Assembly (NCBI GenBank): GCA_024697025.1
Contig: JAILGH010000057.1
Coordinates: 1-64,000 of the forward strand
DNA length: 64,000 nucleotides
From: Pseudobutyrivibrio sp.
Lineage (GTDB): Bacteria; Bacillota; Clostridia; Lachnospirales; Lachnospiraceae
Direction: 5' to 3'
Every line of letters starts with the position of its first letter. Positions within the stretch are counted from its first letter, which is position 1. Below the pieces are notes generated by a model that saw nothing but the letters and a program-made list of their open reading frames with translations, was not told the origin of the DNA and did no database searches. A program made the translations under genes and the position numbers. Shown piece by piece: positions 28,886-38,657 of the stretch.

Positions 28886-29116
28886 TTAAACGATGTAATC
28901 CTTTAATGTAGACATAACGTCTTCTGCATCACCCTCAGCGTGAACTGTAAGATCGATTGGCTTAGATAAGTCAAGTGAGAATATACCCATGATAGACTTA
29001 GCATCGATAACATAACGTCCGCTAACAAGATCAAAATCATAATCGAACTGGCTGATTGTGTTTACAAATGACTTTACCTTGTCGATTGAGTTAAGAGAAA
29101 TTTGAACTGTTTTCAT
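28886..29116 (-). CDS. HPr-like protein without the phosphorylatable histidine
   Basis: A 76-residue protein with the HPr fold. The serine-46 region is well kept (DAKSIMGIFSLDL), but the active-site block GLHARPA is replaced by SIDKVKS, so it cannot accept phosphate from enzyme I at His15. It is therefore not a sugar-transport phosphocarrier and is more like Bacillus Crh, a regulator modified only at Ser46. That role is inferred. The ribosome site on the minus strand is GGAGGCAGCAGC just before the ATG. It is a single-gene unit. Confidence 0.8.
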   Translation of the reverse strand: MKTVQISLNSIDKVKSFVNTISQFDYDFDLVSGRYVIDAKSIMGIFSLDLSKPIDLTVHAEGDAEDVMSTLKDYIV

Positions 29117-29231
29117 GCTGCTGCCTCCTCAATAGTTTTATAATTTATATATAGGATTATACTAAAGCATAGGTGGTTAAAAGTCAACAAAACTATTGAA
29201 TATTACGGTAATTAGAAAGGTTTTAAATACA

Positions 29232-30551
29232 ATGAAAAAAGCCGCATTACACAACCTTGGTTGCAAGGTTAATGCATACGAAACGGAAGCCATGGAAGAG
29301 CTTTTAAAAAAGGATGGATTTACTATCGTTGGATTTGATGAAGTGGCTGATGTGTATGTTATCAACACATGTTCTGTTACTAATATTGCAGATAGAAAAT
29401 CCCGTCAGATGATTCATAAATGCAAGAAGATGAATCCTGACGCATGTGTAGTTGCTGCCGGCTGCTATGTTCAAAACTTTGGAAAGGATATTCCTGAGGA
29501 GCTTGGCGCTGACATCATCATTGGTAACAACAAAAAGAACGACTTGGTTGAGAGAATCCATGAGTACTACGCTAATTTGGATAAGCAGCCAATTCTTGAT
29601 TATATAGATATTAACGATGGCAATGTTTCATACGAAAACATGCACATTGAAAAGGACTCAGAGCATACAAGAGCCTTCTTGAAGGTACAGGATGGGTGCA
29701 ATCAGTTTTGCAGCTACTGCATCATCCCTTTTGCAAGAGGTCGTATTAGAAGCCGTGAAATAGGAGACGTAGTTGAAGAGGTTAAAGGTCTTGCTAAAAA
29801 TGGCTACAAAGAGGTGGTTATCACAGGTATTCATTTAAGCTCCTTTGGCAGTGGCACGGAGTTTACTCTGGCGGATTTACTTGAGGCTGTTCATGAAGTT
29901 GATGGCATCGAAAGAATTAGACTTGGTTCCCTTGAACCACAGATTGTAACAGAGGATTTTGCAAAGAGAGTTTCTGCTCTTTACAAGATGTGTCCTCATT
30001 TTCATTTGTCTCTTCAATCAGGTTGCGACACTGTATTAAAGAGAATGAACAGAAAATACACAATTGAACAGTATACTAAGGGAGTAGAGATTCTTAGAAA
30101 GTATTTCAAGGATCCAGCAATCACTACAGATATCATTGTGGGATTTCCAGGTGAGACAGAGGAAGAGTACAAGGTAACAGAGGATTATGTTCACGAGATT
30201 GCCTTTTATGAGCTTCATGTATTTGCCTATTCTAAGCGTGCCGGAACCAAGGCTGCAACTATGCCAAATCAGATTGCAAATACAATAAAAAAGCAGCGTA
30301 GTGCAAGCTTAATAGCTGCTGGAAATGAAAGCACTTTAGCCTATAGAAAGGCCCACATTGGTCAGACTTTAGACATTCTCTTTGAGGAAAAGGCATTGAT
30401 TTCAGGGCAGGAGTATTTTGTAGGATTTTCAAAAGAATACATTAAGTGTGCTGTTAAGGCTTATGATAATCAGGACTTATCCAACTGCATTATCAAGGCC
30501 CGAGCCGTTGATATAACTGAGGATGGACAGTACTTGGTTGTTGAAATTTAA
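29232..30551 (+). CDS. mtaB: tRNA t6A37 methylthiotransferase
   Basis: A 439-residue radical-SAM enzyme that makes ms2t6A. The N-terminal MTTase domain starts LGCKVNAYETEAM and includes NTCSVT and AAGCYVQ, giving three cluster cysteines. The radical-SAM motif is CNQFCSYCIIPFARG near residue 155, and a TRAM-type end is present. The start at 29232 follows GAAAGG; an upstream in-frame ATG is less well placed. It heads the ireB-ruvX-DUF1292-rnj run. Confidence 0.93.
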   Translation: MKKAALHNLGCKVNAYETEAMEELLKKDGFTIVGFDEVADVYVINTCSVTNIADRKSRQMIHKCKKMNPDACVVAAGCYVQNFGKDIPEELGADIIIGNNKKNDLVERIHEYYANLDKQPILDYIDINDGNVSYENMHIEKDSEHTRAFLKVQDGCNQFCSYCIIPFARGRIRSREIGDVVEEVKGLAKNGYKEVVITGIHLSSFGSGTEFTLADLLEAVHEVDGIERIRLGSLEPQIVTEDFAKRVSALYKMCPHFHLSLQSGCDTVLKRMNRKYTIEQYTKGVEILRKYFKDPAITTDIIVGFPGETEEEYKVTEDYVHEIAFYELHVFAYSKRAGTKAATMPNQIANTIKKQRSASLIAAGNESTLAYRKAHIGQTLDILFEEKALISGQEYFVGFSKEYIKCAVKAYDNQDLSNCIIKARAVDITEDGQYLVVEI

Positions 30552-30622
30552 GGCTTACTATATTACAATAAATGCAGTAATGGTTGCTATATTGTGGGAT
30601 ATTATTGAGAGACGAGGTAATT

Positions 30623-30889
30623 ATGGCAGATTTAAGTAACACACAATATTTTAAGGTTCAGAAGGATAATCCTGTTGGAGTTAAAGAGGTTATCGAGCAG
30701 GTATACAGTGCCTTATCGGAAAAAGGCTACAATCCAGTGAACCAGATTGTGGGGTACATTATGTCTGGTGATCCTACATATATTACCAGTCATAATAATG
30801 CTAGAAGCCTTATTATGAAGGTTGAACGTGATGAGCTTGTAGAAGAGCTTTTAAAGGAATACATTTCTAGTGAAAGCTGGAGCAAGTAA
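30623..30889 (+). CDS. ireB: IreB family regulatory phosphoprotein
   Basis: An 88-residue protein matching the IreB/DUF965 family ([20 protein letters not shown], then HNNARS). In Enterococcus it is a substrate of the Ser/Thr kinase IreK and dampens cephalosporin resistance. The phospho-threonines lie near the N-terminus in that family; here LSNTQYF holds the likely site. It overlaps ruvX by one base (TAATG). The start at 30623 follows GAGG. Confidence 0.92.
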   Translation: MADLSNTQYFKVQKDNPVGVKEVIEQVYSALSEKGYNPVNQIVGYIMSGDPTYITSHNNARSLIMKVERDELVEELLKEYISSESWSK

Positions 30890-31314
30890 TGGCAAGTAGA
30901 ATTCTAGGTCTTGATTATGGAACCAAAACTGTGGGGGTCGCTATTAGTGACCCTTTGCTTTTGACTGCACAAGAGTTTGAGACAATTACTCGTGAGCGAG
31001 CTAGTGCACTGAGGCACACTTTGGTACGTATCAAGGAAATATGTGAAGAATATCAGGTGGATGAAATTGTCCTTGGCTATCCCCGCAACATGGATGATAG
31101 CGAGGGCTTTCGTTGTGAGGACACGCTCAAATTTAAAGCACTACTTGAAAAGCGTGTTGATATCCCAATCACACTTGTAGATGAGAGACTTACTACCGTA
31201 TATGCGGATGAGATTCTCGAGGAATCTGGAGTAGCCAAGAAGGACCGCAAAAAGGTTATCGACCAAATTGCGGCAGCAATCATTCTCCAGGATTACTTAG
31301 ATAACCGCAAGTAA
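30889..31314 (+). CDS. ruvX: YqgF/RuvX-type nuclease (pre-16S rRNA processing or Holliday resolvase)
   Basis: A 141-residue RNase H-fold protein. The first acidic residue lies in RILGLDYGTKTVGVAISDP, further conserved blocks are VLGYPRNMDDSEG and DERLTTVYADEIL, and the last Asp is in DQIAAAIILQDYL. It follows ireB, the usual Firmicutes order. Confidence 0.93.
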   Translation: MASRILGLDYGTKTVGVAISDPLLLTAQEFETITRERASALRHTLVRIKEICEEYQVDEIVLGYPRNMDDSEGFRCEDTLKFKALLEKRVDIPITLVDERLTTVYADEILEESGVAKKDRKKVIDQIAAAIILQDYLDNRK

Positions 31315-31372
31315 TAATGGTTAGCAGGCTAAGGTAACACTTAGTCGTTAGATAATTATTGAAGGAGTGTTT

Positions 31373-31636
31373 ATGGAAAAGATAATTTTAGCTGGCGCAG
31401 ATGGTGAAGATTTGACTTTTTATGTACTTGAAGAGACCCAGCTTTCAGGATACAAATATTTATTAGTTTGCGATAGCGAAGATGAAAATGAGGATAGTGA
31501 AGCAACTATCTTAAAAGAGATTGCAGAGGAAGGCGAAGACGTTGTCTACGAATTTGTTGAAGATGACGTTGAGTTTGATGCTGTAGCAAAACTTTTTGAT
31601 GAGTTAGTTGGCGAGGATGCTGACATTGAATTTTAA
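31373..31636 (+). CDS. DUF1292 family protein (YrzB-like)
   Basis: An 87-residue, very acidic protein of the DUF1292 family, found between yqgF and mltG/trmR in many Firmicutes. It has no known function. The pattern of Asp/Glu throughout and YLLVCDSEDENEDSEATIL fit the family. AAGGAG precedes the ATG. Confidence 0.85.
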   Translation: MEKIILAGADGEDLTFYVLEETQLSGYKYLLVCDSEDENEDSEATILKEIAEEGEDVVYEFVEDDVEFDAVAKLFDELVGEDADIEF

Positions 31637-31668
31637 TTAAATTTTATTGAATTTAGGAGGTTTATTTT

Positions 31669-33345
31669 TTGAAAAAGACAACTGAACAGACAGCTGAAAG
31701 GCTGAAGATTATTCCACTTGGAGGTCTTGAGCAAATCGGCATGAATATTACTGCTTTCGAATATGGAGACAGTATTATTGTGGTGGATTGCGGACTTTCA
31801 TTTCCTGAGGACGATATGCTGGGCGTGGATCTGGTTATTCCAGATGTAACATATCTCAAGGAAAACCAAGACAAGATTAAGGGATTCTTTATCACCCATG
31901 GTCACGAGGACCATATTGGGGCGATTCCTTATGTATTTAAGGAGCTTAATGTTTGTCCTATTTATTCAACTAAGCTTACCAATGGTCTTATCGAGCACAA
32001 GCTCGAGGAGCACAAGATGCTTACCAAGGTTAAGCGTAAGGTAGTTAAATACGGTACACATATTAACGCTGGCGATTTTAGAGTTGAGTTTATCCGTACT
32101 AATCATAGTATTCAGGATGCTGCAGCTTTAGCAATTTATTCACCAGCTGGTATTGTTGTGCACACAGGCGATTTTAAGGTTGATTACACACCTGTTTACG
32201 GTGACCCTATCGATTTACAGCGCCTTGGTGAAATCGGCAGGAAGGGTGTACTTGCCCTTATGTGTGATAGTACTAACGCAGAACGTCCTGGCTTTACTGC
32301 ATCAGAGAAGACGGTTGGTAAAACCATCGATTCTATTTTTGCAGACAATGACAAGACACGTATTATCATTGCAACATTTGCATCAAATGTAGACAGAGTT
32401 CAGCAGATTATCAATTCTGCAGATAAATATGGACGTAAGGTATGTGTGGAGGGCCGTTCAATGGTCAACACAATTGATACAGCTCAGAAGCTTGGATACC
32501 TTCAGATTCCAGACAATACACTTATCGATATTGAGTCACTTAAGGCTTATCCAGATGAGAAGGTTGTTCTTGTAACAACAGGTTCTCAGGGAGAGTCAAT
32601 GGCTGCACTTTCCCGCATGGCCAATGGTACCCACAAAAAGGTACAGATTAAGCCGGGTGATATGATAGTATTTTCTTCTCATCCAATACCTGGTAATGAG
32701 AAGGCAGTATCAAATGTTATTAATGACTTAACTATGCGCGGTGCACAGATTGTTATGCAGGATGTTCACGTTTCAGGCCATGCCTGCGCTGAGGAAATCA
32801 AGCTTATTTATTCTCTGGTACGTCCTCAGTTTGCAATTCCTGTACACGGTGAGTTCAAGCACCTTACAGCTCAGGCCAAGATTGCAGAGTCCCTTGGTTG
32901 GGATCACGACCACATCAAGATTATTCGTTCAGGCGATATTCTTGAGCTTGGTGACAACTATTCCAAGATTACAGGTCACGTACACACAGGTGCAATTATG
33001 GTTGATGGTATCGGTGTTGGTGATGTAGGTAACATCGTACTTAGAGATAGACAGAAGCTTGCGGAGGATGGAATCATTATCGTAGTGCTTACACTTGATT
33101 CTGCTTCTGGTACAGTTTTGGCTGGTCCTGATATTGTTTCTCGAGGCTTCGTTTACGTTAGAGATTCAGAGGACTTAATGGAGAGTGCTCGCGCAGTGCT
33201 TGCAGATACTGTTGAGTCTCTTGAAGAAAAGAATATTACTGATTGGAACAAGATTAAGGGTGATATCAGAGACAACCTTTCTGATTTTGTATGGCACGAG
33301 ACACAGCGTCGTCCTATGATTATTCCAATCATTATGGAAGTTTAA
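31669..33345 (+). CDS. rnj: Ribonuclease J
   Basis: A 558-residue metallo-beta-lactamase/beta-CASP nuclease with 5'-3' exo- and endonuclease activity in mRNA decay and rRNA maturation. The metal site is HGHEDHIGA near residue 75, followed by HTGDFKVD. The beta-CASP part includes TTGSQGE and SSHPIPGNEK, then VHVSGHA and HGEFKHL. The start is TTG, with AGGAGG eight bases upstream. Confidence 0.95.
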   Translation: MKKTTEQTAERLKIIPLGGLEQIGMNITAFEYGDSIIVVDCGLSFPEDDMLGVDLVIPDVTYLKENQDKIKGFFITHGHEDHIGAIPYVFKELNVCPIYSTKLTNGLIEHKLEEHKMLTKVKRKVVKYGTHINAGDFRVEFIRTNHSIQDAAALAIYSPAGIVVHTGDFKVDYTPVYGDPIDLQRLGEIGRKGVLALMCDSTNAERPGFTASEKTVGKTIDSIFADNDKTRIIIATFASNVDRVQQIINSADKYGRKVCVEGRSMVNTIDTAQKLGYLQIPDNTLIDIESLKAYPDEKVVLVTTGSQGESMAALSRMANGTHKKVQIKPGDMIVFSSHPIPGNEKAVSNVINDLTMRGAQIVMQDVHVSGHACAEEIKLIYSLVRPQFAIPVHGEFKHLTAQAKIAESLGWDHDHIKIIRSGDILELGDNYSKITGHVHTGAIMVDGIGVGDVGNIVLRDRQKLAEDGIIIVVLTLDSASGTVLAGPDIVSRGFVYVRDSEDLMESARAVLADTVESLEEKNITDWNKIKGDIRDNLSDFVWHETQRRPMIIPIIMEV

Positions 33346-33346
33346 G

Positions 33347-33988
33347 ATGATAGTCGATGAGAGATATACCACTTATTTAAACAGCCTTTATCCAGAGCTT
33401 AGTCCTGTTCTTAAGGAGATTCAGCAGGAGGCAATTGAAAGCTATGTGCCTATCATTAGGCCAGAGACCGTAAATTTGCTTCAGCTGTTGCTTAAGATGA
33501 ACAAGCCTAAGAACATTCTTGAGGTAGGGGCAGCGGTAGGTTTTTCAGCCAATCTTATGGCAGAAACTGTTGGCGACGATGTTCCTATTACTACAATTGA
33601 GAATTACGAGCCACGTATTCCTATCGCAAATGCGAATTTTAAACGAACAGGAAGAGACAAGCAAATAACCTTACTTGAGGGTGATGCTATGGAGATTCTT
33701 CCCACACTTAAAGGCCCTTACGATTTTATTTTTATGGATGCAGCTAAGGGTCAATACATTAACTTTTGGCCAGAGATTAAACGTCTTTTGTCAAAAGGTG
33801 GCGTTGTTGTTACTGACAACGTTTTGCAGGACGGGGATATTATTGAATCTCGTTTTGCTATAACCCGGAGAAACAGAACCATTCACAAGAGAATGAGAGA
33901 TTACTTATACGAATTGACTCATGATGAAGGTTTTTCTACTACGATTCTTCCATTGGGGGATGGAGTTAGTATTAGCGTGAAAGGATAA
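33347..33988 (+). CDS. trmR: tRNA 5-hydroxyuridine methyltransferase
   Basis: A 213-residue class I SAM methyltransferase. Motif I is ILEVGAAVGFSANLMAE, and the acidic metal/catalytic region is DFIFMDAAKGQY, as in catechol-like O-methyltransferases. In Bacillus subtilis the homologue TrmR (YrrM) methylates 5-hydroxyuridine at tRNA position 34. The next gene encodes the matching hydroxylase TrhP. It begins one base after rnj ends. Confidence 0.85.
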   Translation: MIVDERYTTYLNSLYPELSPVLKEIQQEAIESYVPIIRPETVNLLQLLLKMNKPKNILEVGAAVGFSANLMAETVGDDVPITTIENYEPRIPIANANFKRTGRDKQITLLEGDAMEILPTLKGPYDFIFMDAAKGQYINFWPEIKRLLSKGGVVVTDNVLQDGDIIESRFAITRRNRTIHKRMRDYLYELTHDEGFSTTILPLGDGVSISVKG

Positions 33989-33990
33989 TA

Positions 33991-35217
33991 ATGAGAAATA
34001 CAGAGTTATTAGTTCCAGCAAGTAGCCTTGAGGTACTTAAGGTTGCAGTTATCTATGGAGCAGATGCAGTTTATATTGGTGGAGAAGTTTACGGTCTTAG
34101 AGCTAAGGCCAAGAATTTCTCAAAAGAAGACATGATTGAGGGCATCAAGTTTGCCCATGACCATGGTGTAAAGGTTTATGTTACTGCTAATATCTTAGCC
34201 CACAATGAGGATTTAGAGGGAGTTAAGGAGTATTTCAAGGAGCTTAATGAGATTAAGCCAGATGCTCTTATTATTGCTGACCCAGCTGTGTTTATGCTTG
34301 CAAAGGAGATATGTCCAGATATTGAAAGGCATGTCAGCACTCAGGCAAATAACACCAACTACGGCACATACAAGTTTTGGTATGACCTTGGGGCCACAAG
34401 AGTTGTTTCTGCCAGAGAGTTATCTCTTGCAGAGATTAAAGAAATCAGAGCCAACATTCCAGATGATTTGGAGATAGAGACATTCATTCACGGTGCAATG
34501 TGTATTTCATATTCTGGTAGATGTCTTCTTTCCAATTACTTTGTTGGAAGAGATGCCAATCATGGAGAGTGCACACATCCATGTCGTTGGAAGTACGCAG
34601 TGGTTGAGGAGCAGCGTCCAGGTGAGTACCTTCCAGTTGAGGAAAACGAGCGCGGCACCTACATCTTTAACTCTAAAGATTTGTGCATGATTGAGCATGT
34701 GCCAGATTTACTTGAGTCAGGTATCGACAGCTTTAAGATAGAAGGTCGTATGAAGACAGCGCTTTATGTTGCAACAGTTGCACGTACCTATCGCAAGGCT
34801 ATCGATGATTGCAAGGAATCAGTCGAAAAGTACGAGGCAAATCTTGACTGGTACAAGGAGCAGATTGCTGCATGTACTTACCGTCAGTTTACAACTGGAT
34901 TCTTCTATGGAAAGCCATCGGAGGAGTCTCAGATTTATGACAATAACACATACAATATCGGATATACATATTTGGGTATTGCTGGTCCTACTAATTCTGA
35001 AGGATACTTTGAAATTGAGCAACGTAATAAATTTTCAGTGGGCGAAACTATTGAAATTATGAAGCCAAACGGAGATAATATAAGTGTAGATGTTTTAGGT
35101 ATCAAAAACGAAGAAGGGGAGGATATGGATAGCTGTCCACATCCAAAGCAAAAGCTCTTTATCAAGCTTAGTGTATCCCCTGACGAGTTTGATATTTTAA
35201 GACGCAAAGAGGCATGA
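33991..35217 (+). CDS. trhP: U32 family tRNA U34 hydroxylase
   Basis: A 408-residue U32 'peptidase' family protein. The signature ETFIHGAMCISYSGRCLLS is followed by the cysteine-rich GECTHPCRW, which holds an iron-sulfur cluster in this family. TrhP proteins form 5-hydroxyuridine at tRNA position 34 using prephenate. It directly follows trmR, giving the two-step ho5U to mo5U path. Bacillus has two U32 genes here (yrrN, yrrO); this organism shows one. Confidence 0.9.
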   Translation: MRNTELLVPASSLEVLKVAVIYGADAVYIGGEVYGLRAKAKNFSKEDMIEGIKFAHDHGVKVYVTANILAHNEDLEGVKEYFKELNEIKPDALIIADPAVFMLAKEICPDIERHVSTQANNTNYGTYKFWYDLGATRVVSARELSLAEIKEIRANIPDDLEIETFIHGAMCISYSGRCLLSNYFVGRDANHGECTHPCRWKYAVVEEQRPGEYLPVEENERGTYIFNSKDLCMIEHVPDLLESGIDSFKIEGRMKTALYVATVARTYRKAIDDCKESVEKYEANLDWYKEQIAACTYRQFTTGFFYGKPSEESQIYDNNTYNIGYTYLGIAGPTNSEGYFEIEQRNKFSVGETIEIMKPNGDNISVDVLGIKNEEGEDMDSCPHPKQKLFIKLSVSPDEFDILRRKEA

Positions 35218-35250
35218 AATTAATAAGTGTTTTTACGAGGAGAATAGGGG

Positions 35251-36306
35251 ATGGCAGAAAACAAATACGTGGCTTATGTTGGTACCTACACACACGAGAC
35301 TAGCGTCGGTATTTACGTTTACAATGTAGACCCAGACACTGGCGTACTTACAGAGCAGAGTGTAGCACCAATCAATAATCCATCAGACATTATTAATTCT
35401 AAGGACAACAAATATCTTTATTCCATTGCTGATGAGGGAGTTGCTTCTTTCAAAATTTTGGAGAATGGTGATTTGGAAAAAATCAACCAGGAATGGGTTG
35501 GAGGAATGCGTGGATGTAATCTCTGCGTAGATTCCAAGAATCGTTTCCTTTTTGTTGCAGGATATCATGATGGTCGTGTTTCCATGATGAGTCTTAAAAA
35601 GGATGGTAGTATCGGTGGTATTTCCGATGGTATTTTCCATCAGGGCATCGGTAAATCTGTTGCTGATAGGCCACTGTATCCACACTGTACATGTGTGGCG
35701 CTTACTCCAGATGAGCAGTTCTTGTGCGTTGTAGAAAACGGTCTACATCAGATTAAAATCTACGAGGTAGATTACGAGCTTGGCAAGCTTCGTCTGGTTG
35801 ACATAGTTAGATGTGCAATGGGGTCAGCACCTCTTCGTATGAAGTTTTCACCAGATGGCAAGTATGCTTATGTAGTTACTGAGATGTCTAATGAAATCCT
35901 GGTTTATGACTATCACATAATTGAGGGTCATCCAGATTTTGAGAATATACAGACGGTTTCACTTCTTCTTGGAGAGGATGAGGAAATCAGTACGGGCACT
36001 AACATTAAGTTTGGTGATGATCCAGCATTTTTGTATGCAAGTGTTGACGGTTTAAATGCCATATGCGTATACAAGCGAGATGTTAAGTCGGGCAAGCTTG
36101 AGTATTTTGCTCACAGCTACATCAGTGGAGATTATCCAAAGAGTTTTGCAGTTTTACCAGGGGACAAGTACTTTATTTCCCTCAATCACGATACTAACGA
36201 GATTCGTTGCTTTAGTATCGACAAGAAGGCAGGACATTCTCTCATGAAGAATGCTCCAATCAAGATTGCAAAGCCAAATAGTATCATTATTGTAAAGATT
36301 AAATAA
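35251..36306 (+). CDS. Lactonase-family beta-propeller protein
   Basis: A 351-residue protein of the seven-bladed propeller lactonase family (PF10282, 6-phosphogluconolactonase-like). It opens YVAYVGTYTHETSVGIYVY, and repeated blades such as MKFSPDGKYAYVVTE follow. No signal peptide is seen, so it is cytoplasmic. It might hydrolyse 6-phosphogluconolactone, but no pentose-phosphate genes are near. CGAGGAGAA precedes the ATG. Confidence 0.85.
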   Translation: MAENKYVAYVGTYTHETSVGIYVYNVDPDTGVLTEQSVAPINNPSDIINSKDNKYLYSIADEGVASFKILENGDLEKINQEWVGGMRGCNLCVDSKNRFLFVAGYHDGRVSMMSLKKDGSIGGISDGIFHQGIGKSVADRPLYPHCTCVALTPDEQFLCVVENGLHQIKIYEVDYELGKLRLVDIVRCAMGSAPLRMKFSPDGKYAYVVTEMSNEILVYDYHIIEGHPDFENIQTVSLLLGEDEEISTGTNIKFGDDPAFLYASVDGLNAICVYKRDVKSGKLEYFAHSYISGDYPKSFAVLPGDKYFISLNHDTNEIRCFSIDKKAGHSLMKNAPIKIAKPNSIIIVKIK

Positions 36307-36355
36307 ATGTAATTTTTTGTTTTATAGAAATTGCAAAGCAGTCTTTATAGAACAG

Positions 36356-36383
36356 AAAGGGGGCTGTCAAAGGCAGCCCCTTT
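36356..36383 (+). terminator. Hairpin between lactonase gene and aroC
   Basis: GGGGCTG pairs with CAGCCCC, with AAA/TTT below; the tail is only TTTAATTAT. It is probably a partial terminator. Confidence 0.6.
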
Positions 36384-36400
36384 AATTATAGGAGGGATAA

Positions 36401-37495
36401 ATGGCAGGTTCTACATTCGGAAGCAGAATTAAAGTTACTACATGGGGCGAGTCTCACGGCGAGGCACTGGGTGTTGTCATCGATGGATTCCCAGCTGGTC
36501 TTGAGCTTTGCGAGGAGGATATTCAGGTATACCTTGACCGCAGAAAGCCAGGACAATCCAAGTTTACAACTGCAAGAGCAGAGGGAGATAAGGTAGAGAT
36601 TCTTTCAGGTGTTTTTGAGGGATATACTACAGGTACTCCTATTTCTCTTATGGTTAGAAATATGGATCAGCATTCCAAGGACTATGGAGATATAGCAACA
36701 ACATTTAGACCTGGTCATGCAGACTATGGCTTCTATGAAAAGTTCGGCAGAAGGGATTACCGAGGCGGTGGTCGTTCTTCTGGTCGTGAAACCATTGGTA
36801 GAGTTGCTGCAGGTGCTATATGCGCCAAGCTTCTTAAGGAACTTGGAATTGAGGTGTTTGCCTATACCAAGCAGATTGGCGATATCAAGGTAAATGAGTT
36901 CCAGCTTGGAGAGCGTGACCTTAATCCACTTGCTATGCCAGATGCCAATGCTGCTAAGAAGGCGCAGGAATATCTTGAGGCATGTATGCTCAACAAGGAT
37001 AGTGCCGGTGGTATTGTAGAATGTGTCATTATTGGAGCACCAGCTGGTTTAGGTGAGCCTGTATTTGAAAAACTCGATGCTAAACTTGCTCAGGCGCTTG
37101 TATCTATAGGTGCTGTTAAGGGTGTAGAAATCGGCGATGGCTTTGGCGTTGTTACTACAACAGGTAGCATCAACAACGATGAATTTTATGTATCTAGCAA
37201 CGGTGTAGCAAAGGATACTAACCACAGTGGTGGTATTTTAGGTGGTATTTCTGATGGTGATGACATTATCGTTAGAGCGGCTATTAAGCCAACACCATCT
37301 ATTGCTCAAAAGCAGCATACAGTTAATGAAAAGATGGAAGAAGTGGACATTGAGATTCATGGTCGTCATGATCCAATCGTCGTTCCAAGAGCAGTCGTTG
37401 TGGTAGAGGCAATGTGTGCAATCACAATTTGTGATGCTGTCCTTAGCCATATGACTGACAGAGTTGATTATATTAAGGAGTTTTATAAGATTTGA
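36401..37495 (+). CDS. aroC: Chorismate synthase
   Basis: A 364-residue FMN-dependent enzyme making chorismate, the last shared step to aromatic amino acids. Signatures are TWGESHGEALGVVIDGFPAG at residues 11-30, GGGRSSGRETIGRVAAG and RHDPIVVPRA. GGAGGGA precedes the ATG. Its TGA overlaps the TTG start of tgt. No other shikimate gene is here. Confidence 0.97.
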   Translation: MAGSTFGSRIKVTTWGESHGEALGVVIDGFPAGLELCEEDIQVYLDRRKPGQSKFTTARAEGDKVEILSGVFEGYTTGTPISLMVRNMDQHSKDYGDIATTFRPGHADYGFYEKFGRRDYRGGGRSSGRETIGRVAAGAICAKLLKELGIEVFAYTKQIGDIKVNEFQLGERDLNPLAMPDANAAKKAQEYLEACMLNKDSAGGIVECVIIGAPAGLGEPVFEKLDAKLAQALVSIGAVKGVEIGDGFGVVTTTGSINNDEFYVSSNGVAKDTNHSGGILGGISDGDDIIVRAAIKPTPSIAQKQHTVNEKMEEVDIEIHGRHDPIVVPRAVVVVEAMCAITICDAVLSHMTDRVDYIKEFYKI

Positions 37496-38628
37496 AATAC
37501 GAGTTATTGAAAACTGAAGGTAGAGCCAAGCGTGGCAGATTTCATACAGTGCATGGAGCTATTGAGACACCTGTATTTATGAATGTTGGAACTGTGGCTG
37601 CAATAAAGGGAGCTGTTTCTACTGACGATTTAAAGGAAATTAAATGTCAGGTGCAGCTTTCCAATACATATCATCTTCATGTCAGAACAGGAGACAAGCT
37701 GATTAAAGAATTGGGCGGTTTGCATCGCTTTATGAACTGGGACAGGCCAATTCTTACTGATTCCGGCGGATTTCAGGTGTTTTCTCTTGCCGGGATTCGC
37801 AAAATCAAAGAAGAGGGTGTTACCTTCAATTCTCATATAGATGGTCGAAAGATATTTATGGGGCCAGAGGAGTCAATGCAGATTCAGTCTAACCTTGGCT
37901 CTACAATTGCCATGGCTTTTGATGAGTGCCCACCAGCTCTTGCAGACCGTAAATACGTAGAGGATTCTGTTGCTCGCACCACAAGATGGCTTCATAGATG
38001 TAAGGACGAGATGGCTCGCCTCAACTCCTTGGAGGATACTATCAACAGGGAGCAACTTTTATTTGGTATCAATCAAGGTGCCATTTTTAATGATATTCGT
38101 ATTGAGCATGCTAAGGCTATTTCAGAGCTTGATTTGCCAGGCTATGCTGTTGGTGGTCTGGCTGTAGGCGAGAGCCATGAGCAGATGTATGACGTCCTTG
38201 ACCACGTGGTGCCTTATTTGCCGCAGAACAAGCCAACATACCTAATGGGCGTTGGAACTCCTGCCAATATTCTTGAGGCAGTGGATAGAGGCGTAGATTT
38301 CTTTGATTGTGTATATCCTAGCCGAAATGGTAGACATGGTCATGTATATACCAATCACGGCAAGCTCAATTTATTCAACCAGAAGTTTGAAAAGGATATG
38401 AGACCGATTGAGGAGGGCTGTGGCTGTCCAGCATGTCGTAGCTATTCAAGGGCCTATATTCGTCATTTGCTCAAGGCTAAGGAGATGCTTGGCATGAGAC
38501 TTTGTGTGCTCCACAATCTCTATTTCTACAACACTATGATGGAAGAAATCAGAGCGGCTCTCGATGAGGGACGATTCGCCCAGTACAAGAAGGAAAAGCT
38601 TGAGAGCATGGCCACTAAGATTGATTAA
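37492..38628 (+). CDS. tgt: Queuine tRNA-ribosyltransferase
   Basis: A 378-residue enzyme that exchanges G34 for preQ1 in tRNAs with GUN anticodons. Active-site blocks are ILTDSGGFQVFSL near residue 90 and FDCVYPSRNGRHG. The zinc site CGCPACRSYSRAYIRHL is complete. The start is TTG overlapping the aroC stop, with AAGGAG 11 bases upstream. yajC follows, as in many bacteria. Confidence 0.96.
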   Translation: MKYELLKTEGRAKRGRFHTVHGAIETPVFMNVGTVAAIKGAVSTDDLKEIKCQVQLSNTYHLHVRTGDKLIKELGGLHRFMNWDRPILTDSGGFQVFSLAGIRKIKEEGVTFNSHIDGRKIFMGPEESMQIQSNLGSTIAMAFDECPPALADRKYVEDSVARTTRWLHRCKDEMARLNSLEDTINREQLLFGINQGAIFNDIRIEHAKAISELDLPGYAVGGLAVGESHEQMYDVLDHVVPYLPQNKPTYLMGVGTPANILEAVDRGVDFFDCVYPSRNGRHGHVYTNHGKLNLFNQKFEKDMRPIEEGCGCPACRSYSRAYIRHLLKAKEMLGMRLCVLHNLYFYNTMMEEIRAALDEGRFAQYKKEKLESMATKID

Positions 38629-38657
38629 TATTACTATTATTAAAAAAATATTAAATG

